64,000 nt of DNA from Elymus sibiricus. Its lineage: Eukaryota > Streptophyta > Magnoliopsida > Poales > Poaceae. Positions within the stretch are counted from its first letter, which is position 1; each line of letters starts with the position of its first letter. The stretch lies in assembly GCA_039707655.1 (NCBI GenBank), contig CM077666.1, positions 245,550,166-245,614,165 of the forward strand, written 5' to 3'. The translations under genes were made by a program, and so were the position numbers. Positions 32,672 through 43,901 of the stretch are shown here, piece by piece. The notes beneath the pieces are model-generated. The model worked only from the letters and a program-made list of their open reading frames with translations. It searched no databases and was not told where the DNA came from.

Positions 32672-35600
32672 TGTGGCGCCCCACCTGAATACCACTGTAG
32701 TCAGACGGTCACCACACATACCAGCCCAGGAAATCACTCTGGCATGCGCTTTTACAACAAGTATCATGAACACAGACATTTCTATTAATGGATATATCAG
32801 TCTTACATGATATTTTACAAGGGGGATGGCAGCGGGAAAGATCTATCTAAGGCAGCATGGTCTTGGTGTGGCTCCAATCCACAGGGATCTGACTGGGTTA
32901 CTCTTCTAGCCCGCGAACACTCCGGCTCCTCGCTAGTGGATGTCGAATCCTTAGGTGAACCTGGCCACATTGAAGGCCGCTGAGTACTTTTGAATGTACT
33001 CGCAAGCAAACCAAACCAACATATACACTAAGCAAAGCAATCCATGGCATTCAAGCATGCATTCATTATCTTAACAATATTAGCTATCAAATCTTGGCAG
33101 GATTATCCACCAAGATTATTCATGTAGCAGCGTTAACCATCATGTCATAGCAGGATTATCTAACATCATTTTTACGGATCATATCCTAATAGTATTATCT
33201 AGCATGTAAACTATCATAGTAACTGCAGTATGACGAAGATAAAGCATATCAAGTAATTTAATCCATACTCCGAATAATCTTAGGATCCAATCCAAACCCG
33301 ATCCAAATCAACTCCAAGTCATGCGGTCATCCGACCACTCATCTCATAGCCATCCCATGGCTAACATCCCATATACCTGACATCATCCGATGTCCATGCA
33401 TCCGAACTGTAAGTCTGGCAAACTTTACCATTCTCTGGTTCAGTCTTAGCAATAACATTATATAGTTTGTTCCTCCGGACTCGACACAGACCAAATAGTG
33501 TGACCTAGTACGAACTGTGTCCCATGACCGAGGACGCGGCTATTCGAATAGATTTACACTCTGCAGAGGTTGCGCACTTTACCCACACTATGGAGCTCCT
33601 GGCCTCGTGCTCCCATTCGGGTGGACCGGTGCTGCTCCAACAAAACTTGTCTATTGCCTGGCACTCTTACGGCCCCACCGACAATCATACCCTCCCAGGG
33701 TCAAGTCCTGGATGGCCCCTGTGTCACCCCGTGACACCTGCCATCGTCGTGGCCAAACAAAACTGTCCCAAACGGGGACCCATGCGCATATAAAACTAAA
33801 CTGGGCTCACAGGATTATCGCCGCCTACCGGGCCAGGGTAGCACGCACGCATAACCCCCCTCTTTGGTGGTACCGACAAGAGGCCCGACAATAGAACAAG
33901 CTAGGGCCTCCCCATCCAGGCAAGTGTGGTTGCACTCGATGAGCTCGGTTCGGTGGCACTATGACTCGATCCAGCCGACGGAGGAGGTTGTTGTCATTAT
34001 ATCACATTCTTTAGCATTGCAATAATAATGATAATCCAAGATGTAAACTAGTATATCAACATAATAACCTATCTCCATACCATCACACACGAGTCACTAG
34101 TGCGACAATATGATGAGCATTAACAGGTAATGTAAATAGCAAGTTCAACTTAGCAGGAGTTTAATTATTACTAACACATGCATATTCATTAATTAAACAT
34201 GCAAGAATAACATAGAGCAATGCTTTAGGGCACATATCAGATGGTCGGCTTGCCTGGGGGTGAAGGAATACTCCGGGAGACGTGCGATCACCTCGCGGAA
34301 AAATTCGCCGGAAAGGATTCCCTCTCGGAGGGGCTAAATAGAGGGCAGGGGCAAAATGGACATTTTCAGAAAGAGTCAACATGGTGAAAGTGATATCATC
34401 GGAACGGGCTCGATGAACTGAGAAAGTGGGCTTTGGATTCACCTGAATCGGAGTTGCGAGCAAAAAGATATAAGGGTTTGATTGCCAGGGACTGATCTGT
34501 AACAAAAAAATTCACAAACAAGTCCTTGGCTGGAATTCGGCCGAAAAGAATAAAGTGCACTGTTGCACTGGGCTGACTTGGGCCGAAACTGCTGCGGCTG
34601 CTTCTACTGTTCCACTGGGCTGGCCCACTCCCCTGCTGGCCGATGGCGCTTTACAGGAATTACGCTTCCCTTAGGGGGAAGCGTAAAATCTGGACTACGC
34701 CTCCACTTATAGGGGCGGGCCCGTCGACTGAGCCACTTACAGCCGGGCCCCACCAGCTCCTTCTCCCTCCTCCTCCTTTCTCTCGCCGGTGGTAACAGAG
34801 AGCCCGGGCGCTCGCCGTGCCGGCAGCTACGGTGGTCAAGGGCTCCGTCCGGGGGTGGGAACGGAAGCAGAAGTCGAAGCCGCGCCCGCCCGTACCCGTG
34901 GTGAAGGCAGGGATGGACGGATGTGGCCGGACGGTAGATGGAGGCGGACGGTGGCGGTATGAGCTCGAGGCTTGGGCTGCGGTGGTGGAGAGGTGAGGAC
35001 GAGGTCGGGCAGGGCTCCGCCTAGGTCAGGGGAGCTCTCTGATGGAAGCAGGAGCGGAGAGGGGCGATGGCTTGCTCGAATTCGAGCAGAAGTCGTGGGC
35101 GGCCATGTCGGCGATGTGGTGGCAGGGGGAACTCCGGCGAGGTAGTGAGGGTTCGGGGAGGCATCTAGGGGAGAGAGGAGTCCGCTGCGAGTGGTGATGG
35201 TGCTCGGGGAGGCTCGGGCCTTGGCTATTTATAGCCCGGCCACGGCGAGCGGATTGACATGGCCGCCGTGGCAACCTTATCGGTGCCCTGGCGCTCCGGC
35301 GAGGTGGCAAACACTCGGTGGTGCCGACCTGACGATGATCAGAGGGAGGGGACGGCTCGGGGAGGAAGAGGCCACCGGAGAGAAGCGACAAAGGAAGTCA
35401 CGGGGAGTACAATGCCGCGTCGGCGGCCATCGTGGCGTGAGGAGGAAGAATCCAGAGAGGAGAAGGGCCTAGAGAGGGGCAGGTGGACGTCGGGGAGCCA
35501 CTGGACATGCTCAGACGAGCCGGAGCTGGCTGGAGTGAGCTGGCCGAGGAGGACAGTGCGCAGAGCGCCGCTTCTACTTGTTGTCCACGTGGTCACCACG

Positions 35601-36900
35601 CGCACCGCGCGCTCCGGACCGCGTCTGCCTGCCAGGTCTTGTCCAACGCGGTAGTCATAGATCATATAGATGGAGTATGACATTGGATGGACTAGGACGG
35701 CTCTAGGATGATCGAGGTGATCCGGAATAGTTTCTGGATAGAAACTTGGGGAGGAAGTTGTGGTCAGACAGGTGTGCCAATGAGCTGGCCAAGTTGTCAC
35801 AGGGAAATGAGATAAGAAAGAGCACCTTCTGGAGAAATTTGAAGCAAATTGGACCAAATTTGAGTGCACTTCCTTTATAATGCCAAATTTGGTCCAGAAA
35901 CTTGAGTTTGAAGCTGCACTCATCTGGGTTGATGAAATGAACTGAATTTTGGTGTAGAGTGATGATTTGGAATTATGGAGGTGCTGGCAAAATTTCAGCT
36001 CATTTGAAAATGCCAAAGTGGTACTTCCTCCACAGAGCCTCCTGCTGGACAGAAACTAGATGGAATTTTTGGGAGAAAATGGCTAGATAAAATGATGTGA
36101 ATTTTTGCATGATCACATCATATAGTGAATTTGAGGTCCTGGATTAATTTGAGGATTTTTGAAGCAATATAAAATATTGTTGCTTCACAACCTCAAAATG
36201 GGTCCAGAAATAAGAACTGGATGATGCTCTCAAACTTTGAACTATGGAACTTGGGTTCTTGATGGAAATGGTGAATATATGGATAAGAGAAGCTCCACAA
36301 ATTATTTGGGTTTTTTCCTGGCTATCAAAATGGTAGCTCCTTTGGAAAGTGCCCAAAATGCAATATTGGCTTTAAATAGGAAAAGGTAATTTCCCTTATT
36401 TAATTATGCCCAATATTTTTATTGGAGCTCAATATGATCACAAAGAATATCTCCACAAGTTTTCATGGACTTTGGAGATGGATGGATATTTTCCTGGATT
36501 TAATTCCCTTAAACAGCAGAAAAAGGAATTAATTTTAAATGAAAAATATTGCAAATGACTTGGCAATATTTTTGCATATCCAGGGTTTATAGATATAGGA
36601 GAGTCACTGGGAAAAGTTTGGGAGGAAAAAGATCAAAGGAAATTGGGGTTCCTTTGTATCGGAAGGAATTAGGGTTTCCCTTCCGGTAACTCGGAAGGTA
36701 GGGTTTCAGCGGCAAAACCCTGAGAACATATCTTGGGTGGCAAGGTTGGAATGAAGAGAATCTCTGGTTGGATAGGAAAGGCAAGGCTAAATGACCATCT
36801 TCATATACCCAAGAGCGAGAGAAAATCAAATAACATCGAGAAAAGGACGGGAGTCAAATCCCGCAAAGGAAAAAAAACGAGCGAAAACCAGGATGTCACA
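32672..36900 (-). mobile_element. E9: inner solo LTR (4229 bp) nested in E8
   Basis: On the minus strand it starts TGTGACATCCTGG and ends GGGGCGCCACA. It is flanked by CGTGG on both sides. It matches E8 in both halves, so it is a member of the same LTR family inserted inside a sister copy. The A/T-rich part (35680-36880) is the beginning in minus orientation. A GC-rich part (34730-35660) and a part with the palindrome CTATTCGAATAG follow. A TATA box is at 35226-35233 on the minus strand. No internal domain is seen. Confidence 0.85.
35226..35233 (-). promoter_or_regulatory. E9 LTR TATA box
   Basis: The minus strand reads TATAAATA within GGGCTATAAATAGCC. The E8 equivalent at 37419-37426 reads TATAAGTA. 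Confidence 0.65.
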
Positions 36901-36905
36901 CGTGG
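36901..36905 (+). other. Target-site duplication of E9, right copy (CGTGG)
   Basis: This is the second CGTGG, immediately after the E9 terminus. E8 sequence resumes here. Confidence 0.9.
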
Positions 36906-37418
36906 CGACCTCCAGTCGCTGACGGCTGGGCCCCACGCCACCCTCTCTCTCCTCCCTTCTTTCTTCTTCTTCTTCTCTTCTGCTCGACGCCGCGGCAGGG
37001 CGCCTCTGCTCCGGTGGCCGCCGACGCTCCAGTGGGCCCCGAGGGCGGGCGATAGCGTGGATGAGTTCGCCGGAGGAGGCCGCCTCCAGAGGTAGGGGCT
37101 CGGATAGTGGGGATGGCTGGGCGTGCGGCGGCGTCCATGGCCGAGAGCGGCGGCTCCGTGGCGAGGGAGGAGCTCGGGTGGCTGGAGAGGTTGGACGAGG
37201 GGGTGGGCGAGGTCCCCGGAGCAGGGCGTGTCTGGTGGTGAGCTTGGACGGGGACGGCCGGAGATGGAACTGCGCGGCGCGGCCGAGGGCGGCGACTCCG
37301 GCTAAATTGCAGTGCTCCGGTGAGGTAATTGACCGGGCGAGAGTGCAGGGGTGGTCCAGAGGGAGAGGGGAGGAGGTTGGGGTGCTCGAGGATACTCGGG
37401 GAGGGCTCGGGCCGTGGC

Positions 37419-37426
37419 TACTTATA
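37419..37426 (-). promoter_or_regulatory. E8 LTR TATA-like box
   Basis: The minus strand reads TATAAGTA within CGGCTATAAGTAGCC, at the position matching the E9 TATA box. Confidence 0.55.
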
Positions 37427-39096
37427 GCCGGCCGTGATGTGCGGATAGGCACGACTGCCGTGGCATTCCTATCATCGCACTGGAGCGTCAAGGCGAGCTG
37501 GCGGTCGAGGGACGGTGCCGACCTGACGAGCGCCAGAGGGAGGGGACGTGTCGGGGAGGAAGAAGACGGGGAGGGAGGCGACAGAGGGGGTTCACGGATG
37601 TACAGTGCCGTGACGGCGACAGCCGTGGCGCGAGGAGGAAGAAAGAGGAGGGGGAAGCTGCTGGAGAGGGTGCACGCGGACGGCGGCGACATAGTCGGCA
37701 CTAGGGGACATGCTGCAGCAGCTCGAGCTGTCCTGTCCGACGCGGTGGGCGCGCAGAGCGCTGCTCTTGCGTGCAGCTCACGCGGTCACCACGCGTTCTG
37801 CGTGCTCTGGCCCGCATCTGCCTGTCTAGCCTTGTCAAATAGATCCCTCATTGCTCAAATAGATGAACGAAGTGGCTAGAACCAGCTAGGTGGCTCTGAG
37901 GTGAGAAGCTTAGCAAGAAACTATTTCTGAAGAGAAACATGGGTGAATGTTTCTGGAGAAATGGCTGAAAGGATGGAGTTGAATCCTTGTCATACTGAAT
38001 TGTGGTAGGAAGGAGTAGGTGCTGGAAAAATATGAAGTCATTTGGACCTGATTTGCATATACTTCCTTCACAATGCAATATTTGGTCCAAAAACAAAGTT
38101 TTGAAGCTGTGCTCAAATGGCTGAATGGATTGCGCTGAAATTTCGTGTAGAGAGGTCATATAGAAGTATGGAGGCACTGGAAAAATCTCATACCATTTGG
38201 GTATACCAAAGTGGTACTTCCTTCACAGTGCTCCCTGCTGGACAGAAACTTAGGAAAATTGCTGGGGAAGAATGGATAGCTGGATTGAGCTGAGTTGTGG
38301 TTTGCATGAGTGATTTATCAGGGTTAACCACCCTACAAAATTTCAGCTCAAAATGATCAAGGGACCAAGCACTTCCTTTGCAAATTGCCCAACTGGACAG
38401 AATTTGCAAATGGATGCTTACTCAAAATTTGAACTATGGAATTTGGGTTCTTGATGGAAATGGTGAAGATATATGGATAGGAGAATCTCCACAAATTATT
38501 TGGGATTTTTCTTGGTTACCAAAATGGTAGCTCCTTTGGAAAGTGCCCACAATGCAATATTGGCTTTAAATAGGAAAATGCAATTTTCCTTATTTAATTA
38601 TGTCCAATATTTTTATGAGAGCTCAGTATGATCACAAAGAATATCTCCACAAGTTTTCATAAACTTTGGAGATGGATAGATATTTTTCTGGATTTAATTC
38701 CTTCTTAAGGCAGAAAAAGGAATTAATTTTAAATAAAAAAATATTGCAAATGACTTGGCAATATTTTTGCATATCCACGGTTTATAAAGATAGGATGATC
38801 ACTGTGAAAAGTTTGGGATTCAACAGATCAAAGGAAATTGGGGTTCCTTTGTAACTGCAGGAATTAGGGTTTCCCTTCCGATAACTCGAAAGGTAGGGTT
38901 TCGGCGGCAAAACCCTGGAAATATAGTTTGGGTGGCCAAGTTGGGTTGGAGAGAATCTCTGGTTGGATAGGATATGCAAGGCTAAATGACCCTCTTTATA
39001 TACCCAAGAGCGAGAGAAAATCCAATAACATCGAAAAAAGACGGGAGTCCAATCCCGCGAAGGAAAAAAACAAGGAGCGAAAACCAGGGTGCCACA

Positions 39097-39101
39097 TCCT
39101 A
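39097..39101 (+). other. Target-site duplication of E8, right copy (TCCTA)
   Basis: TCCTA follows the E8 end GTGCCACA. The E7 leader then continues to 39203. Confidence 0.9.
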
Positions 39102-39203
39102 CTTCCATAATACCATATTGTGTGACCATTGATCCATCTTCAACATTGGAAATGGTAAATTTGGTCTAGTTCTTCTCTTTCTTCCACTCACATTTGCTTG
39201 AGC

Positions 39204-40806
39204 ATGATGGATAGGCCGAGCACTTCCTCCAACCAACTCTCCGATGAGTAAGACGCACCAAATGACTACGTCTCGAAGGTTCAACTCTTCAGCGTTCAAC
39301 GAGCTTTGCATCAAGAAAATGAAGCTTTGGGCGACCGCATCGAACAACTTGCCACCGACTTGCGTCAATCCGAAGCAAGGACCCGTGACTACCTTGACAC
39401 CAAGCTATCATCTCAAATGGAAGAGTTTCATGCCATGATGGTCAACCGCACTTCTTCCACATCTTCTTCATCGAGACGATGCCACTCGAGTCGACACTCT
39501 TAGAATACCTCCTCCGACGCAAGTATTCCACGCGCTCGTTCTCATCTTTGAGATGACCAAGATCATCAAGCTTCACAAAATGCATTCCATGGCAATGGTT
39601 TGCAAGACCGCCTTCGGGAGCGCGAACGACATCGTTGCCAAGAACAAGATGCCATGGACCACAAGCAATCTCGGCAACGTTAACACCAAGAAGAGCGAGA
39701 CGGCGACGCACTACGGCAAGAACAACAACGCCACGAGGAGCAAGCGCTTGAAGCACAACGAGCTCTATGCGAAGCTACTCGCGCCGTCCAAGAGCGTATC
39801 AACACATGCGCGAAGAAGAAGAAGCACTCCGGCATGATCTACAAGATGAAGCCGCACGTCTTGAAGAGCGCCAAGATGGAGGAACCGGGCACGAATCCCT
39901 CGCCCTCAAGGGAAGCTAGTCAAGCGGAGCACGAAGCAAGAGGTTGAAGACCCTCCTCCAAGACAAGGGCGACATCGCCATCACCATCAACTCAATGAGG
40001 AGCAACCCTACGAGAAGCTCAAGTTCAACATGCATAAGTTCTCTGGTAGCAACGATCCCGAAGACTACCTCTCATGGGCGTTGAAGGTCGACAAGATATT
40101 CTGTCTTCACAACTATGAAGAGGAAAAGAAAATCGCAATGGCCTCCCTTGAGTTTCAATATTATGTTCTCATTTGGTGGGAACAAGTGATCGAGTGACGC
40201 CGAGAGAAGGGCGACCCACCCATCATCACTTCGAACCAGATGATGGATGTCATGTGGGCTCGTTTTGTGCCTACCCACTATAGTCCTGATTTCTTCAAGA
40301 AGCTACAACTTCTCAAGCAAGGCACAAAATTGGTTGAAGATTACTATCAAGAGATGGAGATTGCCATGATTCGAGCTGTCAAGGAAGACGAGGAGCAAAC
40401 AATGGCAGGCTTGTTGAATGGCCTCAGCCATCCTATCAAGAAAATCACGGATTTCCAACCGCACTCCAACCTCCTTGATCTAGTGCACCAAGCAACCAAG
40501 CGGAACGCCTAGTGCAAAGATGACTACAAATACTCCAAGTACTCTTCCAAGAACTATGGCTCCTATAATCAAGCTTCCACAACTACGACTCCTACATCTA
40601 CTACTCGAGCTACACCCACTACCGGTGACAAGTCAAGTTCCAAGCAACCTACGACATCTTCGAGTCGTCCTCCTACAAGAACCTACAAGTCAAGAGCTTC
40701 CTGTTCTACAACTCCAACGAATGTTGCCGCCAAGACAAGTTCCATTCAATGTTTCACTTGCCAGGGCCAAGGCCACAAGACATTTCAGTGCCCCACACGA
40801 CGCACC
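39204..40806 (+). pseudogene. gag: E7 gag (broken)
   Basis: The start ATGATGGATAGGCC at 39204 matches E2 gag at 10601. The frame stops almost at once (TAA after TCCGATGAG near 39247). Further pieces follow: 39306-39503 (HQENEALGDRIEQLATDL), then KFSGSNDPEDYLSWALKVDKI from about 40030. A nonsense TGA at 40195-40197 stands where E2 has CGA (IERRQEKG). The frame 40240-40512 covers FVPTHYSPDFFKKLQLLKQ. The zinc knuckle CFTCQGQGHKTFQC lies near 40749-40790, after which the sequence reads into the protease. Several frameshifts occur between 39503 and 40020. Confidence 0.85.
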
Positions 40807-41649
40807 ATGATTGCAAATGAATACGGCACCTACGACTCCATGAGTGATGAAGAAATGCAAGCACTAGAGCACATGGCCAAGCACCGCCAAGTGAATGAAG
40901 ATGAAGATGCGCAAATCTTTTGCGACAATGATCCGAGCCCCGCTCTCATTGTCTCCAAGATCTTGACTCTTCAACAACAACATGCAGACCAATGTTGCCA
41001 TATCTTCCACACTAAAGCGGGCATCCAAGGATGTTCCGTCAAGGCGATCATCGATGGCGGAAGTTGCCACAACTTGGCGAGTGCAAAACTTTGCTCCAAG
41101 CTACAATTGCTCAAGAAGAAGCACCCTCACCCCTACAAGGTCCAATAGTTAAGCGACTCTGGCACAATTCAAGTGGAGCACACCGTTCAAGTGTCCTTCA
41201 AGATAGGAGCATATGAAGACACCCTGGCGTGTGATGTGGTACCAATGCCCGTGTGCCATCTACTCTTAGGACGACCTTGGCAATTCAACCACAGCGTCAT
41301 ACACAACGGACAGACTAATCACTATAGCTTCGAGATGAAGGGCAAAGAGTGCGTGCTTCGACCCATGTCCCCAAGTCAAGTGATTGCCGACAAGCAAGCT
41401 TCAAACCATCATGGAGAGACTAGTGACAAAGTGACCCACACAAAAGAGAGTGAGCGCCACAAGCCAAATATGAGTGACTCCATGATGAGAGACAAGAAAA
41501 ACCTAGTGCTTTTAGCCACCAAAAGAGACTTAAGGGATGTGAGTGAGAGCCCATTAAGTGTACTTCACTTTGTACTTGTGCACAAAGATGAGGTCCTGAG
41601 GACTAATGCTTCACAACATCTACCTTTGGTATTGTCTCATTTATTATAG
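40807..41649 (+). pseudogene. E7 protease region (broken)
   Basis: The frame 40807-41148 carries the acidic linker and the protease site AIIDGGSCHNLAS (about 41046-41084), then stops at a TAG at 41146-41148. A second frame, 41173-41649, covers CHLLLGRPWQFNHSVIHNGQTNHYSFE and the linker toward RT (SPLSVLHFVLVHKDE). It ends at TAG where E2 has CAG (LQEFTDVF). Function as for the E2 protease. Confidence 0.85.
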
Positions 41650-42480
41650 GAATTCACGGATGTCTTCCCCGATGAGCTACCTTCGGGACTTCCTCCACTT
41701 TGCGGAATCAAGCACCGCATCAACCTCATACCAGGCGCACCATTACCAAACAAGGCACCCTACCGCATCAACCCGGACGAGACCAAAGGGATTCAACGTC
41801 AAGTCCAACACCTCCTCGAAAAAGGGTATGTTCGCGAGAGCCTAGGAAAGTCACATGCAAGAGGGTGACAAATGCAAAATGGCTTTTAAAACCAAATTTG
41901 GCCTATATGAATGGTTAGTCATGCCTTTCGGCTTATCTCAAGCGCCTAGCACTTTCATGCGCGTCATGCATTATTTTCTTCGAAAACTCATTGGCATTTG
42001 TATTGTTGTCTACTTTGATGATATTCTTGTGTTTAGCAAATCTCTTAAGGAACATGTGCAACACCTTAGAGAAGACTTGCAAGTTTTGAGAAATGAGTAA
42101 CTCTATGCGAACATGGAAAAGTGCACTTTTGGTGTAGAGAAGCTCGTTTTCTTGGGATTTGGACTCTCCTCTATGGGCGTTGAGGTTGATGAGTCTAAAA
42201 TTGATGCAACTAAAACTTGGCCTCAACCAACTAACTTGCAAAAAGTGCGTAGCCTTCCTTGGCCTAGCCGGTTTCTATCATCGCTACATTAAGGACTTTA
42301 GCACCATTGCATCACCTTTGCATGCCTTGTGTAAGAAGAATGCACCATTTGTTTGGGGACCTTCCCAAGATGCCGCATTTAATGAGCTTAAAACTTTTGT
42401 TACGCATGCACCGTTACTTGCCTTACCCAATTTTGATAAAACATTTGAAGTGCATTGCAGCGATAGTGGTAATGCATAAC
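41650..42480 (+). pseudogene. E7 reverse transcriptase (internal deletion)
   Basis: The start region EFTDVFPDELPSGLPP is present and reads to KGYVRESL at about 41847. Compared with E2 13221-13415, about 190 bp are then missing, and the gap is joined with a short filler (GGAAAGT). The lost part holds VPKKDGSYRMCSDCRP and the first catalytic aspartate region FSKIDLKSGYYQI. The rest (41855-42100) has GLSQAPSTFMRVMH and an intact YFDDILVF, then a stop at 42098-42100. A frameshift near 42250 moves the thumb region into the frame 42159-42479 ([32 protein letters not shown]). Confidence 0.85.
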
Positions 42481-42484
42481 TGGC

Positions 42485-43896
42485 GTGTTGATGCAAGATA
42501 AGCGACCCATTGCATACTTTAGCGAGAAACTTTCCGGAGCACAACTTAATTATCCCATCTATGACAAAGAGTTATATGCTTTGGTGAGAGTTTTGCATGT
42601 TTGGGAGCATTACCTTCGACCACGCGAGTTTGTCATTCATACCGACCACGAGACGCTTACGTACCTTAAAGGTCAAACCAAGTTGAACAAACGACATGCT
42701 AAATGGAGTGAATTCATCGAGTCTTTTCCTTATGTCATTAAGTACATTAAGGGTAAAGAGAATGTTGTAGCGGATGGCCTTTCCGACAAGTGCATGTTAG
42801 TAACTCAACTTGAATTGAATGTTGTTGGCTTTGAGCACATTAAAGACTTGTATGCACATGATCCTTCTTTTGTGATCCCTTATGCAAAATGTCAAGCTAA
42901 CACCTTTTGGGAGCGATATTATCTCAAGGATGGCTATCTTATGCGGGCTAACGAACTTTGTATCCCCGAGTCTTCTCTTTATTTGTTGCTTTTGCAAGAG
43001 GCTCACTTCGGCAGCGACAAGACATTCGCCACACTCTCCAACAAGTACTATTGGCACAAGATGTTTCGGGACGTCACGCGCTACACCAACCGATGCTCTA
43101 TATGCCGCAAAGCTAAGTCACAAGCTCAATCTCATGGCCTACATATGCCACTACCTATACCATACCACCCATGGGAAGATATTAGTATGGGCTTTGTGCT
43201 TGGTTTACCTAGAACTCAAAAAGGCAAAGATTCAGTATTTGTCGTTGTGGACCGTTTCTCTAAGATGGCACATTTTATCCCATGCAATAAGATAGATGAT
43301 GCTTCACATGTTGCAAATCTCTTTTGTAGGGAAATCATACGATTGCATGGAGTGCCTAAGACGATTGTGTCGGACCGCGACGTCAAGTTCCTAAGCTATT
43401 TTTGGAAGACACTATGCGCCAAGCTCAAAATCAAGCTACTCTTCTCGTCGGCATATCATCACAAACCAACGGCCTAACGAAGGTCATCAACCGGACACTC
43501 TCTACCCTCCTTCGCATATTAATCAAGAAGAACATCAAGGAGTTGGAAGAATGCTTGCCCACCGCTGAGTACGCCTACAATCGAGCATGACACTCTACTA
43601 CCGGCAAGTCCCCCTTTGAGATCGTCTATGACTTCAACCCATTGTCGCCATTGGACATCCTTTCGCTACTACTACAAGAGCGAACAAACTCGGATGCGAG
43701 CACAAGAGCGACTTACCTCAAGAAGATGCATGAAGATACAAGGCACACGATTGAACGCCAAGCACAACACCTCGCCAACAAGCTCAACACAAACAAACAC
43801 CACATGGTGTTCAACCCCGGAGATCTTGTGTGACTACACCTACGCAAAGACTGCATCCCCAACGAGCGCAAGTCAAAGCTACTACCTTGCGCCGAT
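42485..43896 (+). pseudogene. E7 RNase H and integrase (broken)
   Basis: The 330-residue frame 42485-43477 has RNase H motifs ([38 protein letters not shown]) and integrase pieces. In the HHCC zinc domain, EAH joins directly to FGSDKTF at 43006/43007. E2 has seven further residues there, including the second histidine, so 21 bp are deleted in frame. Core motifs [22 protein letters not shown] and [14 protein letters not shown] follow. The D of SMDFV is replaced by G here. The frame is lost around 43460. The C-terminal part (HMVFNPGDLV) stops at 43831-43833, and E10 is inserted at 43901. Confidence 0.85.
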
Positions 43897-43901
43897 GAAC
43901 C
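43897..43901 (+). other. Target-site duplication of E10, left copy (GAACC)
   Basis: GAACC stands directly before TGTTGGAAAT and is repeated at 52600-52604 after the 3' LTR end. Confidence 0.95.

Larger units (their letters stand above)
30322..39096 (-). mobile_element. E8: outer solo LTR (about 4.5 kb), split by E9
   Basis: On the minus strand it starts TGTGGCACCCTGG and ends GGGGCGCCACA. It is flanked by TCCTA on both sides. It has no primer site, polypurine tract or coding domain, so it is best read as a solo LTR left after recombination between the two LTRs of an element. The two halves (30322-32671 and 36906-39096) align with the two halves of E9. The orientation is inferred from TATA boxes readable only on the minus strand and from a block shared with the E1 LTR in inverted sense. 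Long overlapping frames in the GC-rich part (37061-37879) are compositional. Confidence 0.8.

Noticed and set aside
36826..37879. Frames of 291 (-) and 272 (+) residues near the E8/E9 border
   Set aside because: They are GC-driven, overlap each other, and the minus one crosses the E9/E8 junction at 36900, so it cannot be an old gene.
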